64,000 nt of DNA, taken from Ignavibacteriota bacterium. GTDB taxonomy: Bacteria; Bacteroidota; Ignavibacteria; Tepidaquicellales; Tepidaquicellaceae. The notes beneath the pieces were generated by a model. It worked only from the letters and a program-made list of their open reading frames with translations, was not told the DNA's origin and made no database searches. This document shows positions 27,489 through 36,244 of the stretch, piece by piece. How positions within the stretch are numbered: the stretch's first letter is position 1; each line of letters starts with the position of its first letter. The DNA is taken from NCBI GenBank assembly GCA_016218085.1, contig JACREY010000005.1:62001-126000 (forward strand), in the 5' to 3' direction. The translations under genes were made by a program, and so were the position numbers.

Positions 27489-27932
27489 TTATCTTGTTTT
27501 CCAGATTACTTTTCCGTCGAGGCAGGTCAGCTCTATTATTTCAGGTAATCCGAAGTTATCATCTTTTATTCCGAATAATGAATAGTTGTCATAATTCGGT
27601 CCGAATATTACGGTTGCACTTTCTCCGGTCTTTATCATCGATGTCTGGGGCTTTCCTTCCCAGTCTTCGGTTATGCAGAACAGGCCTTCCAGCTGGTGTT
27701 CGTATTTATCGTTAAGTTTAATTTTGCATCTGCCCAGGTCCCGCTCTCCTGTGTTTATGAACCTTAGGGAAAATCCGGCTTTTCCTCCTGATGTGCTTTC
27801 ACCGGAAATTTCCAGTTTCACCTTTACGCTGTCAGGGTTTGAGTATACTGCAATTTCCCTGTACTTTTCAGCACACGAAGAAAAAATCAAAACAAGAGCA
27901 ATAATTAAATATTTCAAATATTTCTTCTTCAT
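27489..27932 (-). CDS. Small lipoprotein of unknown function
   Basis: The Met codon at 27932 is chosen because it opens a proper lipoprotein signal (MKKKYLKYLIIALVLIFSSC, Cys20); this gives 147 aa. The rest is beta-rich, with GGKAGFSLRFINTGERDLGRCKIKLNDK, parts of which resemble an immunoglobulin-like or DUF4352-type domain. No catalytic residues are seen. It lies 27 bp upstream of the OPT transporter gene on the same strand and may act with it. Confidence 0.6.
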   Translation of the reverse strand: MKKKYLKYLIIALVLIFSSCAEKYREIAVYSNPDSVKVKLEISGESTSGGKAGFSLRFINTGERDLGRCKIKLNDKYEHQLEGLFCITEDWEGKPQTSMIKTGESATVIFGPNYDNYSLFGIKDDNFGLPEIIELTCLDGKVIWKTR

Positions 27933-28010
27933 TTGTATTTGACTTGTAATTAAAATCACTGTTCCGAATTTTTATATACTTAAATTATAAATTTTTTCGG
28001 ACTTAAATAA

Positions 28011-28718
28011 GTGCATAATAAGGAATATAAATACGAATATAAGCTTAAGGAAAAATCTTCCGAATTTATCAGCCATCTTAGCGGGAAAAATATTCTTGCC
28101 GATATAATCAGCGGCTCGGTGCGTGAATATTCCGTGAAACTTAAAGCCATCGATATCGGAGTCATCAATCTTTATTACAGTCCGAATCAGGATGCTTATA
28201 AAATCACATTGCAGGAAATTCCCGATGAGGGGGATAAACTGATTATTCAGAACTGCTGGAACGAGCTTCACGGAATTAAAGAAGAAATAATTTACAAGGA
28301 TAAGGGAATAGAAATAGATGTTGACGGCTCTTACAGGAAAGGCGTCACTTCTTACGGGGCGGTAATAAGAAAGAACGGAAAAATTATTTCGGAGTTATCA
28401 GGAATAGTGGAAGCCCCGCTGGTAAAGGGTTCCCACCAGATTGCAGGTGAAATCAAAGCCGTAACGGAGTCAATAAACTGGTGCAATGAAAACGGAGTGA
28501 AAGAAGTGACAATTTATTATGATTATAAAGGACTTGAAAAATGGGCAAGCGGAAAATGGAAAACCAAAAAAGCCGTATCGCAGGAATATTACGGGTTTAT
28601 GAAAAACAACAGCCTGAAAATTCACTGGGTTAAAATAGAAAGCCATACCGGAAAGAAGTGGAACGAATATGCGGACAGGCTTGCCGCAAAAGCGGCAGAT
28701 GGGCACAAGCAGAACTAA
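28011..28718 (+). CDS. RNase H1-like protein with an unassigned N-terminal domain
   Basis: The start is a GTG. The C-terminal ~135 residues are an RNase H domain: first catalytic Asp in IDVDGSYRKG, Glu in AGEIKAV, Asp in IYYDYKGLEKWASG, and the last Asp in YADRLAAKA, with a KIESHTG His region. All residues needed to cut the RNA of RNA-DNA hybrids are present. The N-terminal ~95 residues are polar and mixed alpha/beta, with no domain I can name; viroplasmin-type hybrid-binding modules sit at this place in many RNase H1 proteins but their motifs are not visible. Total 235 aa. It overlaps no neighbour. Confidence 0.88.
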   Translation: MHNKEYKYEYKLKEKSSEFISHLSGKNILADIISGSVREYSVKLKAIDIGVINLYYSPNQDAYKITLQEIPDEGDKLIIQNCWNELHGIKEEIIYKDKGIEIDVDGSYRKGVTSYGAVIRKNGKIISELSGIVEAPLVKGSHQIAGEIKAVTESINWCNENGVKEVTIYYDYKGLEKWASGKWKTKKAVSQEYYGFMKNNSLKIHWVKIESHTGKKWNEYADRLAAKAADGHKQN

Positions 28719-28773
28719 TGTAAAAAGTTATTTGTTTCATATGAAAAAAATGAACAATTATTTTACAAATAAT

Positions 28774-28986
28774 ATGAGTACGCTAAAATTTAAAACCAAT
28801 ATAAAGTGCAACAACTGCGTTGCAAAAGTTTCACAGTATCTTGATGAAAGCTATAAGATAAAAGAATGGAGCGTTGACCTTGAAGATCCCGACAGGGTTC
28901 TTACCGTTACCGGGGAAGAAATATCGGGAGAGTATATAAAAGAAACTGTAATGAAAGCCGGCTATAAGGCCGAAGAAATTATTTAA
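28774..28986 (+). CDS. Small heavy-metal-associated (HMA) domain protein
   Basis: The start at 28774 gives 70 aa beginning MSTLKFKTN, which fits a free-standing HMA domain; the ATGs at 28741 and 28750 would add 8-11 residues. The metal site is KCNNCVAKV (CxxC), followed by the beta-alpha-beta pattern ending YIKETVMKAGYKAEEI. It lacks the usual Met before the CxxC (GMxCxxC). Such proteins carry copper or other soft metals, or have a structural role. Its stop overlaps that of the convergent PAP2 gene at TTAA. Confidence 0.8.
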   Translation: MSTLKFKTNIKCNNCVAKVSQYLDESYKIKEWSVDLEDPDRVLTVTGEEISGEYIKETVMKAGYKAEEII

Positions 28987-30116
28987 AAATTCAGCCCGAC
29001 ATCCGCACCGTAGTTTTGCGGCGCCAAAACAGGCTTTACCGAAAAAGAAACTGTTTTTTTGTTTATCTTAAAATCGTGAGGTTTATAAAAATTAATAACT
29101 GCCTGACCGCACAAATATCCGATAACCCCTCCGAGAAATACATCTGACGCCCAGTGAGTATGCTCAATCATTCTTGATATTCCGACGAGAGTTGCAAACG
29201 AATAACAGAATACAGGTACGACAGGTATGTCCTTATACTGTTCTGCAAATACAGTTGCTATTGAAAAAATTGTTGCCGTGTGTCCGGATGGAAAAGCATC
29301 ATAAGAAGCGACGCTTCTTTTTTCTTCATTGATAATCTGGTGTATTGGTCCCCTCCATATTCCCGACGGATGCTTTGAATATTCATAGGAGGCGCTGGGT
29401 CTTTCCCTACCTGCAAGAAGCTTACCGAATCTTATCCATAAACCCGAAGTGAGCATTGCTTCAAATGCGTAAAGAGATGTTTGCAGACCCTTGCTGCTTC
29501 TGAATATTATACTTAATCCTGCAAAGCCTGCAACCGTATAAATTCCCTTGCTTGCACCGAACTCTGTAATGAATTCGCTTGTGGCATTAACTACACTCGA
29601 ATTATCATCAAGGTTAGTTACATTTTTATCAATCCTTGCATCAAGAGCAAATAAACCGAGAGTAATTCCGGTAACTGCCGCTATGTATGGTAAATCTTTT
29701 TTCTTAATCGAAAAAACAGATGAAACCTGGTCTTCCATGCAGCCAAGCGTATTGACTAAAATTGTTTTTGAACTGTTATTTTCTCCGAATTTCGATTTTC
29801 CCGTAATTTCCTGCTTTACCGTGTACCTGTAATGCGAGCTCCAGATATTACTCGTACTTTTACCGATTACAGAATTTTGTTTCGGTGCCTCGCTTATGTT
29901 TTTTATTTTCTTATTCCTGTAAATGTGTCCCGTAAGCAGAAGTTGTTGCGAGTGACCTTTTTCAATAGAGATTTTTTTTATATTGGAAAAATAAGCCATT
30001 GAATTATCGTTCTGGCATTTTGTTATTTCAGGTATCAGTAACAGCAAAATAAAGGTTAAAATTGTTTTTCCCGAGAAGGGAATCCTTGAATGAATTGTCT
30101 TCAGCATAATCGACAT
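28983..30116 (-). CDS. PAP2-type phosphatase, membrane-anchored
   Basis: The 377-aa product has the three PAP2 motifs: GRERPSAS (motif 1), FPSGHTAT (motif 2) and SRMIEHTHWASDVFLGG (motif 3) with all conserved Arg, His and Asp. An N-terminal signal/anchor segment, then a long polar stretch of about 90 residues, precede the domain, which has about six helices. PAP2 enzymes dephosphorylate lipids such as undecaprenyl diphosphate or phosphatidate. Start at 30116 is used; the Met at residue 4 is an alternative. A sigma-54-like promoter lies about 50 bp upstream. Confidence 0.88.
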   Translation of the reverse strand: MSIMLKTIHSRIPFSGKTILTFILLLLIPEITKCQNDNSMAYFSNIKKISIEKGHSQQLLLTGHIYRNKKIKNISEAPKQNSVIGKSTSNIWSSHYRYTVKQEITGKSKFGENNSSKTILVNTLGCMEDQVSSVFSIKKKDLPYIAAVTGITLGLFALDARIDKNVTNLDDNSSVVNATSEFITEFGASKGIYTVAGFAGLSIIFRSSKGLQTSLYAFEAMLTSGLWIRFGKLLAGRERPSASYEYSKHPSGIWRGPIHQIINEEKRSVASYDAFPSGHTATIFSIATVFAEQYKDIPVVPVFCYSFATLVGISRMIEHTHWASDVFLGGVIGYLCGQAVINFYKPHDFKINKKTVSFSVKPVLAPQNYGADVGLNF

Positions 30117-30164
30117 TTAATGTTTTTATGGAAAAAGTAATATTACTAAAAACATTAATTAAAC

Positions 30165-30180
30165 CTCAATTAATATGCCA
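30165..30180 (-). promoter_or_regulatory. Sigma-54-like promoter candidate
   Basis: On the minus strand the sequence is TGGCATATTAATTGAG, close to the sigma-54 consensus TGGCAYRNNNNTTGCW; the -24 GG is perfect and the -12 position has GA for GC. It is 49 bp from the start of the PAP2 gene. The 22 bases before it (TTTTAGGGCTTTTCTTC) nearly match those in front of the candidate at 53006. Confidence 0.4.
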
Positions 30181-30269
30181 GAAGAAAAGCCCTAAAATTT
30201 AAAAATCTAAGGATGATAAGATAAGTTTTGTATCAATTTGAGACCGGTAAGTCTTGTTTTTTTAATTTT

Positions 30270-30632
30270 TTACAGGAATCCGAGCTCAAGTTTTGCCTCT
30301 TCGCTCATTCTGTCGAGTCCCCAAGGCGGGTCAAAAGTAATTTCTACTCTTGCATCGTGAATCATCGGATGCTCTTTTAATTTCTCCTGAACTTCTATAG
30401 GCAGTGTGCCTGCTACGGGACAGGCGGGTGAAGTTAAAGTCATAATCACAAGAACATCTCCATTCGTGGCAATTTTGACATCATATATCAAACCAAGGTC
30501 GTATATATTGACCGGTATTTCCGGATCGTAACACATTTTCAGAACTTTTATTACTTCTTCTTTAAGTTCATCCGGATTTATTTCTTTTTTTGTGTTGTTT
30601 TCCTGATCTGCGTTTATAATTTCTTTGCCCAA
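30270..30632 (-). CDS. sufT: SufT-like Fe-S assembly factor (MIP18/DUF59)
   Basis: The 120-aa protein matches the DUF59/MIP18 family, with VLKMCYDPEIPVNIYDLGLIY near the start, MTLTSPACPVAGTLP with the conserved Cys, and VEITFDPPWG. In Fe-S assembly this family helps mature clusters or deliver them to targets. It is the last gene of the suf cluster, 109 bp after sufE. The region between has no strong terminator, so it may be transcribed with the operon. The PaaD-like branch is a distant alternative; the suf context makes SufT more likely. Confidence 0.88.
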   Translation of the reverse strand: MGKEIINADQENNTKKEINPDELKEEVIKVLKMCYDPEIPVNIYDLGLIYDVKIATNGDVLVIMTLTSPACPVAGTLPIEVQEKLKEHPMIHDARVEITFDPPWGLDRMSEEAKLELGFL

Positions 30633-30741
30633 ATTTTCTGATATTAAAAAAGTTATATGAAAAAAGAAAAATGAAAATGGTATTGTTGCTTCCGTTATTT
30701 TCTGTTTTCTTTTTTCAATTTTCTAAAATTATTTTTATAAT

Positions 30742-31182
30742 TTAATTTTTGTTAATCAAGGATGAAGCATTTAATTTCATGTGTTTTATCATTGCCACCA
30801 GTCCGTTCGCCCTGTTGGGTGAAAGATGTTCCTTCATTCCGATTTTATCGATGAATCCGAGTTTTGCATTTATCACATCTTCGGGTCTTTGTCCCGACAA
30901 AACCCTTACCAGCAAACCGACAAGTCCCTTTGTTATTATCGCATCGCTGTCAGCTTCAAATAAGACTTTTCCGTTTTCGGATTTTGTATTCAGCCACACC
31001 TGTGACTGGCAACCCGAAACTTTTCTGTCTTCTGTCTTTAAGTTCTCATCCATCGAAGGAAGATTCTTTCCAAGTTCGATAATGTATTCATACTTGTCCA
31101 TCCATTCATCGAAAAGAGAAAACTCCTCGACAATTTCATCTTCAATTTCTTCAATACTTTTATTCATATCATTAATTTTCAT
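30742..31182 (-). CDS. sufE: SufE sulfur acceptor
   Basis: SufE takes sulfur from SufS and passes it to the SufBCD scaffold. The 146-aa length is typical; the acceptor Cys58 is in DRKVSGCQSQVWL, and the rest fits the SufE fold (DAIITKGLVGLLVRVLSG, LSPNRANGL). Its ATG overlaps the stop of sufS by 4 bases, a sign of coupled translation. Confidence 0.96.
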   Translation of the reverse strand: MKINDMNKSIEEIEDEIVEEFSLFDEWMDKYEYIIELGKNLPSMDENLKTEDRKVSGCQSQVWLNTKSENGKVLFEADSDAIITKGLVGLLVRVLSGQRPEDVINAKLGFIDKIGMKEHLSPNRANGLVAMIKHMKLNASSLINKN

Positions 31183-32402
31183 ATCAGCATGCTGATTGCG
31201 CGTTTTATTCCGTTTGTTAAAATGTCGATTTCTTCTTTCGTATTATAAAACGCAAACGATGCTCTAACTGTTCCCGGTATTTTCAGGAATTTCATAAGCG
31301 GCTCCGTGCAGTGAACGCCGGTTCTCACGGCAATTCCAAGCTGGTCAAGCAGGGTGCCTAAATCATAAGGATGCGTTTTTCCTGCAAGAAAGGAAATAAC
31401 GCTTGCCTTTTCCTTTGCTGTACCAATAATTCTCATTCCTTCTATTTCCATCATTTTTTCTGTTCCGTATTTGAGAAGCCCGTGCTCGTATTCTGCAATC
31501 CTTTCTATCCCGATATCTTCAACATAATTCAGTGCCGCAGCAAGCCCTATGCTTCCGGCAATGTTTGGTGTTCCTGCCTCGAATTTATACGGCAGTTCGT
31601 TATAAGTCGTTCTTTCGAAAGTGACATTCTTTATCATATCACCGCCTCCCTGGTAAGGGGGCATTTCATTTAGAAAACTTTCTTTTCCGTAAAGCACTCC
31701 TATTCCGGTCGGGCCGTAAATTTTGTGCCCGGAAAAAGCAAAAAAGTCACAGTCAAGTTCCTTTACGTCAATCTTAACGTGCTGTACCGCCTGAGCGCCG
31801 TCCAGCATTACAGGAATATTTTTCGAGCGGGCTAGGGAGATAATATTTTTTACGGGATTTATTGTTCCAAGTGAATTTGAAATATAAGCTATCGATATAA
31901 ATTTTGTCTTATCTGATATCATTTTTTCGAATTCCCCGAAAATTATTTCACCGTCCCGGTTTATGGGAATCACTTTCAGTTTTGCCCCTGTTCTTTCGCA
32001 GAGCATCTGCCAAGGAACTATATTCGAATGGTGCTCGAGTGTGGATATTATTATCTCGTCGTTATCCTTTATATGCTTCTGACCGTAAGAGTTTGCAACA
32101 AGATTTATTGCTTCGGATGTTCCGCGAACAAATATTATTTCTTCCGCCTTTTCAGCGTTGATGAATTTCTGAACGGTTTTTCTTGAAGCTTCGTAAGCAT
32201 TTGTGGCTTTCTCGCTGAGGGAATGTACTCCGCGGTGAACGTTGCTGTTTATTTCGGAATAGTATTTTACAAGCGCATCAATTACTGCCGTTGGCTTTTG
32301 AGTCGTGGCTGCATTATCAAAATATATAAGCGGCTTTCCGTTTACGCTTGTATGGAGTATCGGAAAATCCTGCCTTATTTTATTTACATCAAAATGACTC
32401 AT
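31179..32402 (-). CDS. sufS: Cysteine desulfurase SufS
   Basis: SufS is a PLP-dependent enzyme that releases sulfur from cysteine. The 407-aa protein starts IRQDFPILHTSVNGKPLIYFDNAATTQKP; PLP is bound at the Lys in FSGHKIYGPTGIGVLYG, and the persulfide-forming Cys365 lies in RTGVHCTEP. The group II signature fits SufS (not IscS). It is the fourth gene of the suf cluster, 28 bp after sufD. Confidence 0.97.
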   Translation of the reverse strand: MSHFDVNKIRQDFPILHTSVNGKPLIYFDNAATTQKPTAVIDALVKYYSEINSNVHRGVHSLSEKATNAYEASRKTVQKFINAEKAEEIIFVRGTSEAINLVANSYGQKHIKDNDEIIISTLEHHSNIVPWQMLCERTGAKLKVIPINRDGEIIFGEFEKMISDKTKFISIAYISNSLGTINPVKNIISLARSKNIPVMLDGAQAVQHVKIDVKELDCDFFAFSGHKIYGPTGIGVLYGKESFLNEMPPYQGGGDMIKNVTFERTTYNELPYKFEAGTPNIAGSIGLAAALNYVEDIGIERIAEYEHGLLKYGTEKMMEIEGMRIIGTAKEKASVISFLAGKTHPYDLGTLLDQLGIAVRTGVHCTEPLMKFLKIPGTVRASFAFYNTKEEIDILTNGIKRAISMLI

Positions 32403-32430
32403 AACTTATTTACTTCCTCCTGAAATTTAT

Positions 32431-33738
32431 TTACAGTTTTTCGAGCTTTTCGTTTAACCTGTTAACAAGATATTCTTTCAGTTCAGGTACTTCGATGTCC
32501 TCTATTATTTCATTTGCGAAAGCGAATATTAATAGCTTCTTTCCTTCCTTTTCTCCAATCCCTCTTGCTTTCAGATAGAAAAGCTGCTCCTTGTCAATCT
32601 GTCCTGTTGTAGCTCCATGGCTGCATTTCACGTCGTCCGCAAAAATTTCAAGCTGTGGCTTTGAATTGATGGATGCAGTATCGGATAATAAAATATTCTT
32701 GTTCATCTGGTATGCATTTGTTTTCTGCGCATCCTGCCTTACCATTATTTTGCCGTTGAATACGCCGTTTGATTCATCCGCAAGTATTCCTTTGTAAAGT
32801 TCATTGCTGTTGCAGTTCGGATTTGCGTGGTCTGCAAGCGTATGGTTATCCACGTGCTGTTTTCCTGTCAGGAAATATAATCCTTTGAAGTTGCATTCGA
32901 TTCCTTCACTGTTCATGTATGAATTAAGGTTATTTCTTGTTACACTTCCACCCCAGCTGAGGGTGATTGAAGTGAAAATGCTGTTTCTTTCCTGGAATAC
33001 CTGTGTAGTGCCTACGTGAAAGGCGTTTGCCTCTTCGTTCTGAATCTTGTAATACTGAACATTTGCATTTTCGTCAGTATGAATTTCTGTTACGACATTC
33101 GAAAAAACGTCGTTTTCCCCGATTGAGTAATATTCCTCAATAATATGTACATCGCTGTTTGCTTCTGCAATAATAATATTTCTCGGCTGTCCGAGTACTT
33201 TTGATTTTCTCGAGTCGAGGATATTAAGTATTATCACCGGGTCTTTCAGTAAATTTCCCTTCGGAATATAAATGAAAGCTCCGTCCGGTGCGAAGGCAGT
33301 GTTCAGTGCCGTGAATCCGTCTGCATTGTAATCAGCATATTTCGCAAAATATTTTCCTAAAATATAAGGTTTCGTTTTCATCCCTTCTTTCAGGCTTCCG
33401 ATGAATAAATTCTTGCGCTCGGTTATTATCTGTGAATTTTCCTTTGAATATTCACCGTTAATCAGCACAATCAGGTTTGCTTTTAAATCCTGTATGAGAA
33501 AATTATTTAAAACACTTTTTTCAATTTCCTGCTTTTCTGTAACTAATTTAAAATCATTTGTGATTATCGGTTTTGAATCGAAGAACTTCCAGTCTTCCAT
33601 TTTCCTGTTCGGGAAGCCGAATGTCCTGAAATATTCTTTCGCTTTATCCCTGATATGCTTTATTTCAACCGGCTCGCCGTTATTTAAATTTTCTGTGCTT
33701 GTGTATTTTTCTATTATTTTGTCTTTTAATTCTGCCAT
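32431..33738 (-). CDS. sufD: Fe-S scaffold subunit SufD
   Basis: SufD forms the SufBC2D scaffold on which Fe-S clusters are built. The 435-aa product has the SufBD core, with FAPDGAFIYIPKGNLLKDPVII, the helix of parallel strands and KCSHGATTGQIDKEQLFYLKARGI, which is the conserved C-terminal segment with the His of the SufB-SufD interface. It lies between sufC and sufS; gap to sufC is 42 bp. Confidence 0.95.
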   Translation of the reverse strand: MAELKDKIIEKYTSTENLNNGEPVEIKHIRDKAKEYFRTFGFPNRKMEDWKFFDSKPIITNDFKLVTEKQEIEKSVLNNFLIQDLKANLIVLINGEYSKENSQIITERKNLFIGSLKEGMKTKPYILGKYFAKYADYNADGFTALNTAFAPDGAFIYIPKGNLLKDPVIILNILDSRKSKVLGQPRNIIIAEANSDVHIIEEYYSIGENDVFSNVVTEIHTDENANVQYYKIQNEEANAFHVGTTQVFQERNSIFTSITLSWGGSVTRNNLNSYMNSEGIECNFKGLYFLTGKQHVDNHTLADHANPNCNSNELYKGILADESNGVFNGKIMVRQDAQKTNAYQMNKNILLSDTASINSKPQLEIFADDVKCSHGATTGQIDKEQLFYLKARGIGEKEGKKLLIFAFANEIIEDIEVPELKEYLVNRLNEKLEKL

Positions 33739-33780
33739 TACTTTATTAATTATAAAATATTATTCATTACTGATTGCTCA

Positions 33781-34527
33781 TTAATCATTGTTTGTAACCC
33801 AGTCGTATCCCATTTCTTCAAGCTTGTATGCAAGTTCTTTTCCGCCCGAAGTCACAATCTGACCGTCGCTGAGCACGTGAACGTAATCGGGTACTATGTA
33901 ATTCAGCAGCCTCTGGTAGTGTGTAATCACAACAAAGGCGTTCTTTGAGTTTCTGACCTTGTTAACTCCTTCGGAAACTATTCTCAGTGCATCTATATCG
34001 AGCCCCGAATCGGTTTCATCTAGAACGGAAAGTTTTGGCTCCATCATTGCAAGCTGAAAAATTTCATTTCTCTTCTTTTCTCCTCCCGAGAAGCCCACAT
34101 TGACGGCACGGCTTGTCATTGCCATATCAAGCTCGACAAGTTTTGCCTTGGCTTTCATTAATTTAAGGAACTCAACCGAGCTAATCGGCTCAAGCCCTCT
34201 GTATTTTCTGATTTCGTTTAAGGACGTCTTCATAAAATTTGTTGTGGATACGCCGGGAATCTCTACGGGATACTGAAACGCAAGGAATATTCCTTCCCTT
34301 GCCCTGTCCTCAGGGGAAAAGTCAAGCAGGTTCTTTCCTTCGAATATCACTTCGCCGCCGGTCACTTCATATCCGGGCTTGCCTGATAATACCGAAGCCA
34401 GTGTTGACTTACCCGAGCCGTTCGGTCCCATTATTGCGTGAACTTCACCGGCCTTAACCTCAAGGTTAATTCCCTTCAAGATTTCTTTTCCGTCTATGGT
34501 TGCTTTTAAATTCTTTATCTGTAACAT
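33781..34527 (-). CDS. sufC: ATPase SufC of the Fe-S assembly complex
   Basis: SufC is the ABC-type ATPase of the SufBCD complex. The 248-aa protein has Walker A GPNGSGKST, the signature FSGGEKKRNEI, and Walker B with LSVLDETDSGLD. All are canonical, including the KKRNE and DETDSGLD variants typical of SufC. It follows sufB after 124 bp of AT-rich DNA with short repeats of GTTAAAT type. Confidence 0.97.
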   Translation of the reverse strand: MLQIKNLKATIDGKEILKGINLEVKAGEVHAIMGPNGSGKSTLASVLSGKPGYEVTGGEVIFEGKNLLDFSPEDRAREGIFLAFQYPVEIPGVSTTNFMKTSLNEIRKYRGLEPISSVEFLKLMKAKAKLVELDMAMTSRAVNVGFSGGEKKRNEIFQLAMMEPKLSVLDETDSGLDIDALRIVSEGVNKVRNSKNAFVVITHYQRLLNYIVPDYVHVLSDGQIVTSGGKELAYKLEEMGYDWVTNND

Positions 34528-34651
34528 TTCTATCTAATTTAATTAAATTATATTTTTAAAATTATTCTTATTTATTAGTGGTAAAATGTAAATAGTAAAT
34601 CGTAAATAAATTAACTGTTTGATAATTTAACATTTACAATTTAACATTGCT

Positions 34652-36103
34652 CTACCCAACGCTTCCTTCCAGAGAAATTGCCAGAAGCTTCTGTGCCTCT
34701 ACCGCAAATTCCATCGGAAGCTGGTTCAGTACTTCCTTTGCATAACCGTTTACAATCAAAGCTACTGCATCTTCCTGCGAAATTCCGCGCTGGTTGCAAT
34801 AAAACATTATCTCTTCGCTGATTTTCGAAGTCGTTGCTTCGTGTTCGATGGTTGAGGTGTTATTCTTTATGTCAAAATACGGAAAAGTATGCGCGCCGCA
34901 TTTATCACCCATCAGCAGAGAATCACACTGCGAGTAGTTTCTGGAGTTTTCGGCATTGGGAGAAACTTTTACAAGTCCGCGGTAGCTGTTCTGGCTGAAT
35001 CCCGCTGAAATTCCTTTCGATACAATTCTGCTCTTTGTGTTTTTTCCGAGGTGAATCATCTTGGTTCCCGTATCCGCCTGCTGGTAATTATTTGTCATTG
35101 CAACCGAATAAAATTCTCCGATTGAGTTGTCACCTCTTAAAATACAGCTCGGGTATTTCCAGGTAATAGAAGAACCGGTTTCCACCTGTGTCCAGGAAAT
35201 TTTTGCATTCTTGTAGCAGATTCCTCTCTTCGTAACAAAATTATAAATTCCGCCCTTTCCTTCTTTGTCTCCGGGATACCAGTTTTGTACAGTAGAATAT
35301 TTTATTTCTCCGTTATCAAGGGCGACTAATTCCACGACTGCAGCGTGAAGCTGATTCTCGTCTCTCATAGGTGCCGTGCATCCTTCGAGGTAGCTAACAT
35401 ATGCGCCTTCATCTGCAATGATTAATGTTCTTTCGAACTGTCCTGTGTTTGCCGCGTTGATTCTGAAGTATGTTGAAAGCTCCATCGGGCATCTTACGCC
35501 TTTGGGAATGTAGACAAATGAGCCGTCGCTGAAAACTGCAGAGTTAAGTGCCGCAAAATAATTATCCTGCGCAGGAACGACTGAGCCCAGATATTTTTTA
35601 ATCAGTTCAGGGTGAAACTGCACCGCCTCGCTAATCGAACAAAAAATAATTCCGAGGTCGTTAAGCTTTTCTTTGTAAGTCGTTGCTACCGACACGCTGT
35701 CAAGCACAGCATCCACTGCAACACCTGCAAGGAAATTCTGTTCCACAAGTGGGATACCAAGCCTGTCATAAGTCTTTTTTATTTCTGGGTCGAGTTCATC
35801 AAGTGAATTTAATTTCTTCGCTTTTTTCGGAGCGGCATAATAAATTATATCCTGATAATCTATCGGGGGATATTTCACGTTCGGCCATTTGGGTTCTTCC
35901 ATAGTCAGCCAGTGCCTGTATGCCTTCAGCCTCCACTCGAGCATGAATTCAGGTTCTTCCTTCTTCTTCGAAATGAATCTTACTACATCTTCGTTCAAAC
36001 CTTTTGGCAAGGTATCCAGCTCAAAGTTGTCGGTAAATCCGTATTTATATTCACCATCTACTAACTGCTCGAGAATTTCGTCGTTTTCGTTGTTTTCTGC
36101 CAT
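34652..36103 (-). CDS. sufB: Fe-S scaffold subunit SufB
   Basis: SufB is the main scaffold subunit. The 483-aa length is typical; the C-terminal core [31 protein letters not shown] is present in parts ([15 protein letters not shown]) and carries the conserved Cys and His. It is the first gene of the suf operon and is preceded by an IscR-like palindrome and, further up, by the terminator of the 36245-37096 gene. Confidence 0.97.
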   Translation of the reverse strand: MAENNENDEILEQLVDGEYKYGFTDNFELDTLPKGLNEDVVRFISKKKEEPEFMLEWRLKAYRHWLTMEEPKWPNVKYPPIDYQDIIYYAAPKKAKKLNSLDELDPEIKKTYDRLGIPLVEQNFLAGVAVDAVLDSVSVATTYKEKLNDLGIIFCSISEAVQFHPELIKKYLGSVVPAQDNYFAALNSAVFSDGSFVYIPKGVRCPMELSTYFRINAANTGQFERTLIIADEGAYVSYLEGCTAPMRDENQLHAAVVELVALDNGEIKYSTVQNWYPGDKEGKGGIYNFVTKRGICYKNAKISWTQVETGSSITWKYPSCILRGDNSIGEFYSVAMTNNYQQADTGTKMIHLGKNTKSRIVSKGISAGFSQNSYRGLVKVSPNAENSRNYSQCDSLLMGDKCGAHTFPYFDIKNNTSTIEHEATTSKISEEIMFYCNQRGISQEDAVALIVNGYAKEVLNQLPMEFAVEAQKLLAISLEGSVG

Positions 36104-36143
36104 TATTATAAAGCTTTGTTTTATTTCCTTGTTTATTAAACTG

Positions 36144-36156
36144 GACTAAATTAGTC
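36144..36156. promoter_or_regulatory. IscR/Rrf2-type operator candidate upstream of sufB
   Basis: GACTAAATTAGTC is a perfect palindrome with a single central base. It fits the core of the IscR type 1 motif, GACTRWWWYAGTC, at all 13 positions; the flanks match only partly. It lies 41-53 bp upstream of the sufB start, where it could overlap the promoter. No regulator gene is in the window. Confidence 0.6.
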
Positions 36157-36164
36157 GTATTTCC

Positions 36165-36201
36165 TTTCAAAAAAAAGCCAGAAATATGTGTTCTGACTTT
36201 T
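36165..36201 (-). terminator. Intrinsic terminator (minus strand)
   Basis: On the minus strand AAAAGTCAGAA pairs with TTCTGGCTTTT (one G-U) around a 7-nt loop and is followed by a run of T. It terminates the lipoprotein gene 36245-37096, just before the suf promoter region. Confidence 0.82.
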
Positions 36202-36244
36202 CTTAATTTCTAAAACAGCTAAAACAAGCTAAAAGTTCAATATT

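Noticed and set aside
28669-28773. Longer N terminus of the HMA protein overlapping the RNase H gene
   Set aside because: It would be out of frame in the end of RNase H and adds no domain; starts at 28741-28774 fit the HMA family.
30246-30265. Short hairpin AGAC-CGGTA-GTCT followed by T run on the plus strand
   Set aside because: The stem is only 4 bp and no plus-strand gene ends there; on the minus strand, where the suf cluster ends, no T run follows.
34590-34645. AT-rich GTTAAAT/ATTTAAC-type repeats between sufC and sufB, similar to those at 45974-46018
   Set aside because: Low-complexity AT sequence; no clear unit or conserved length, so a regulatory meaning cannot be supported.
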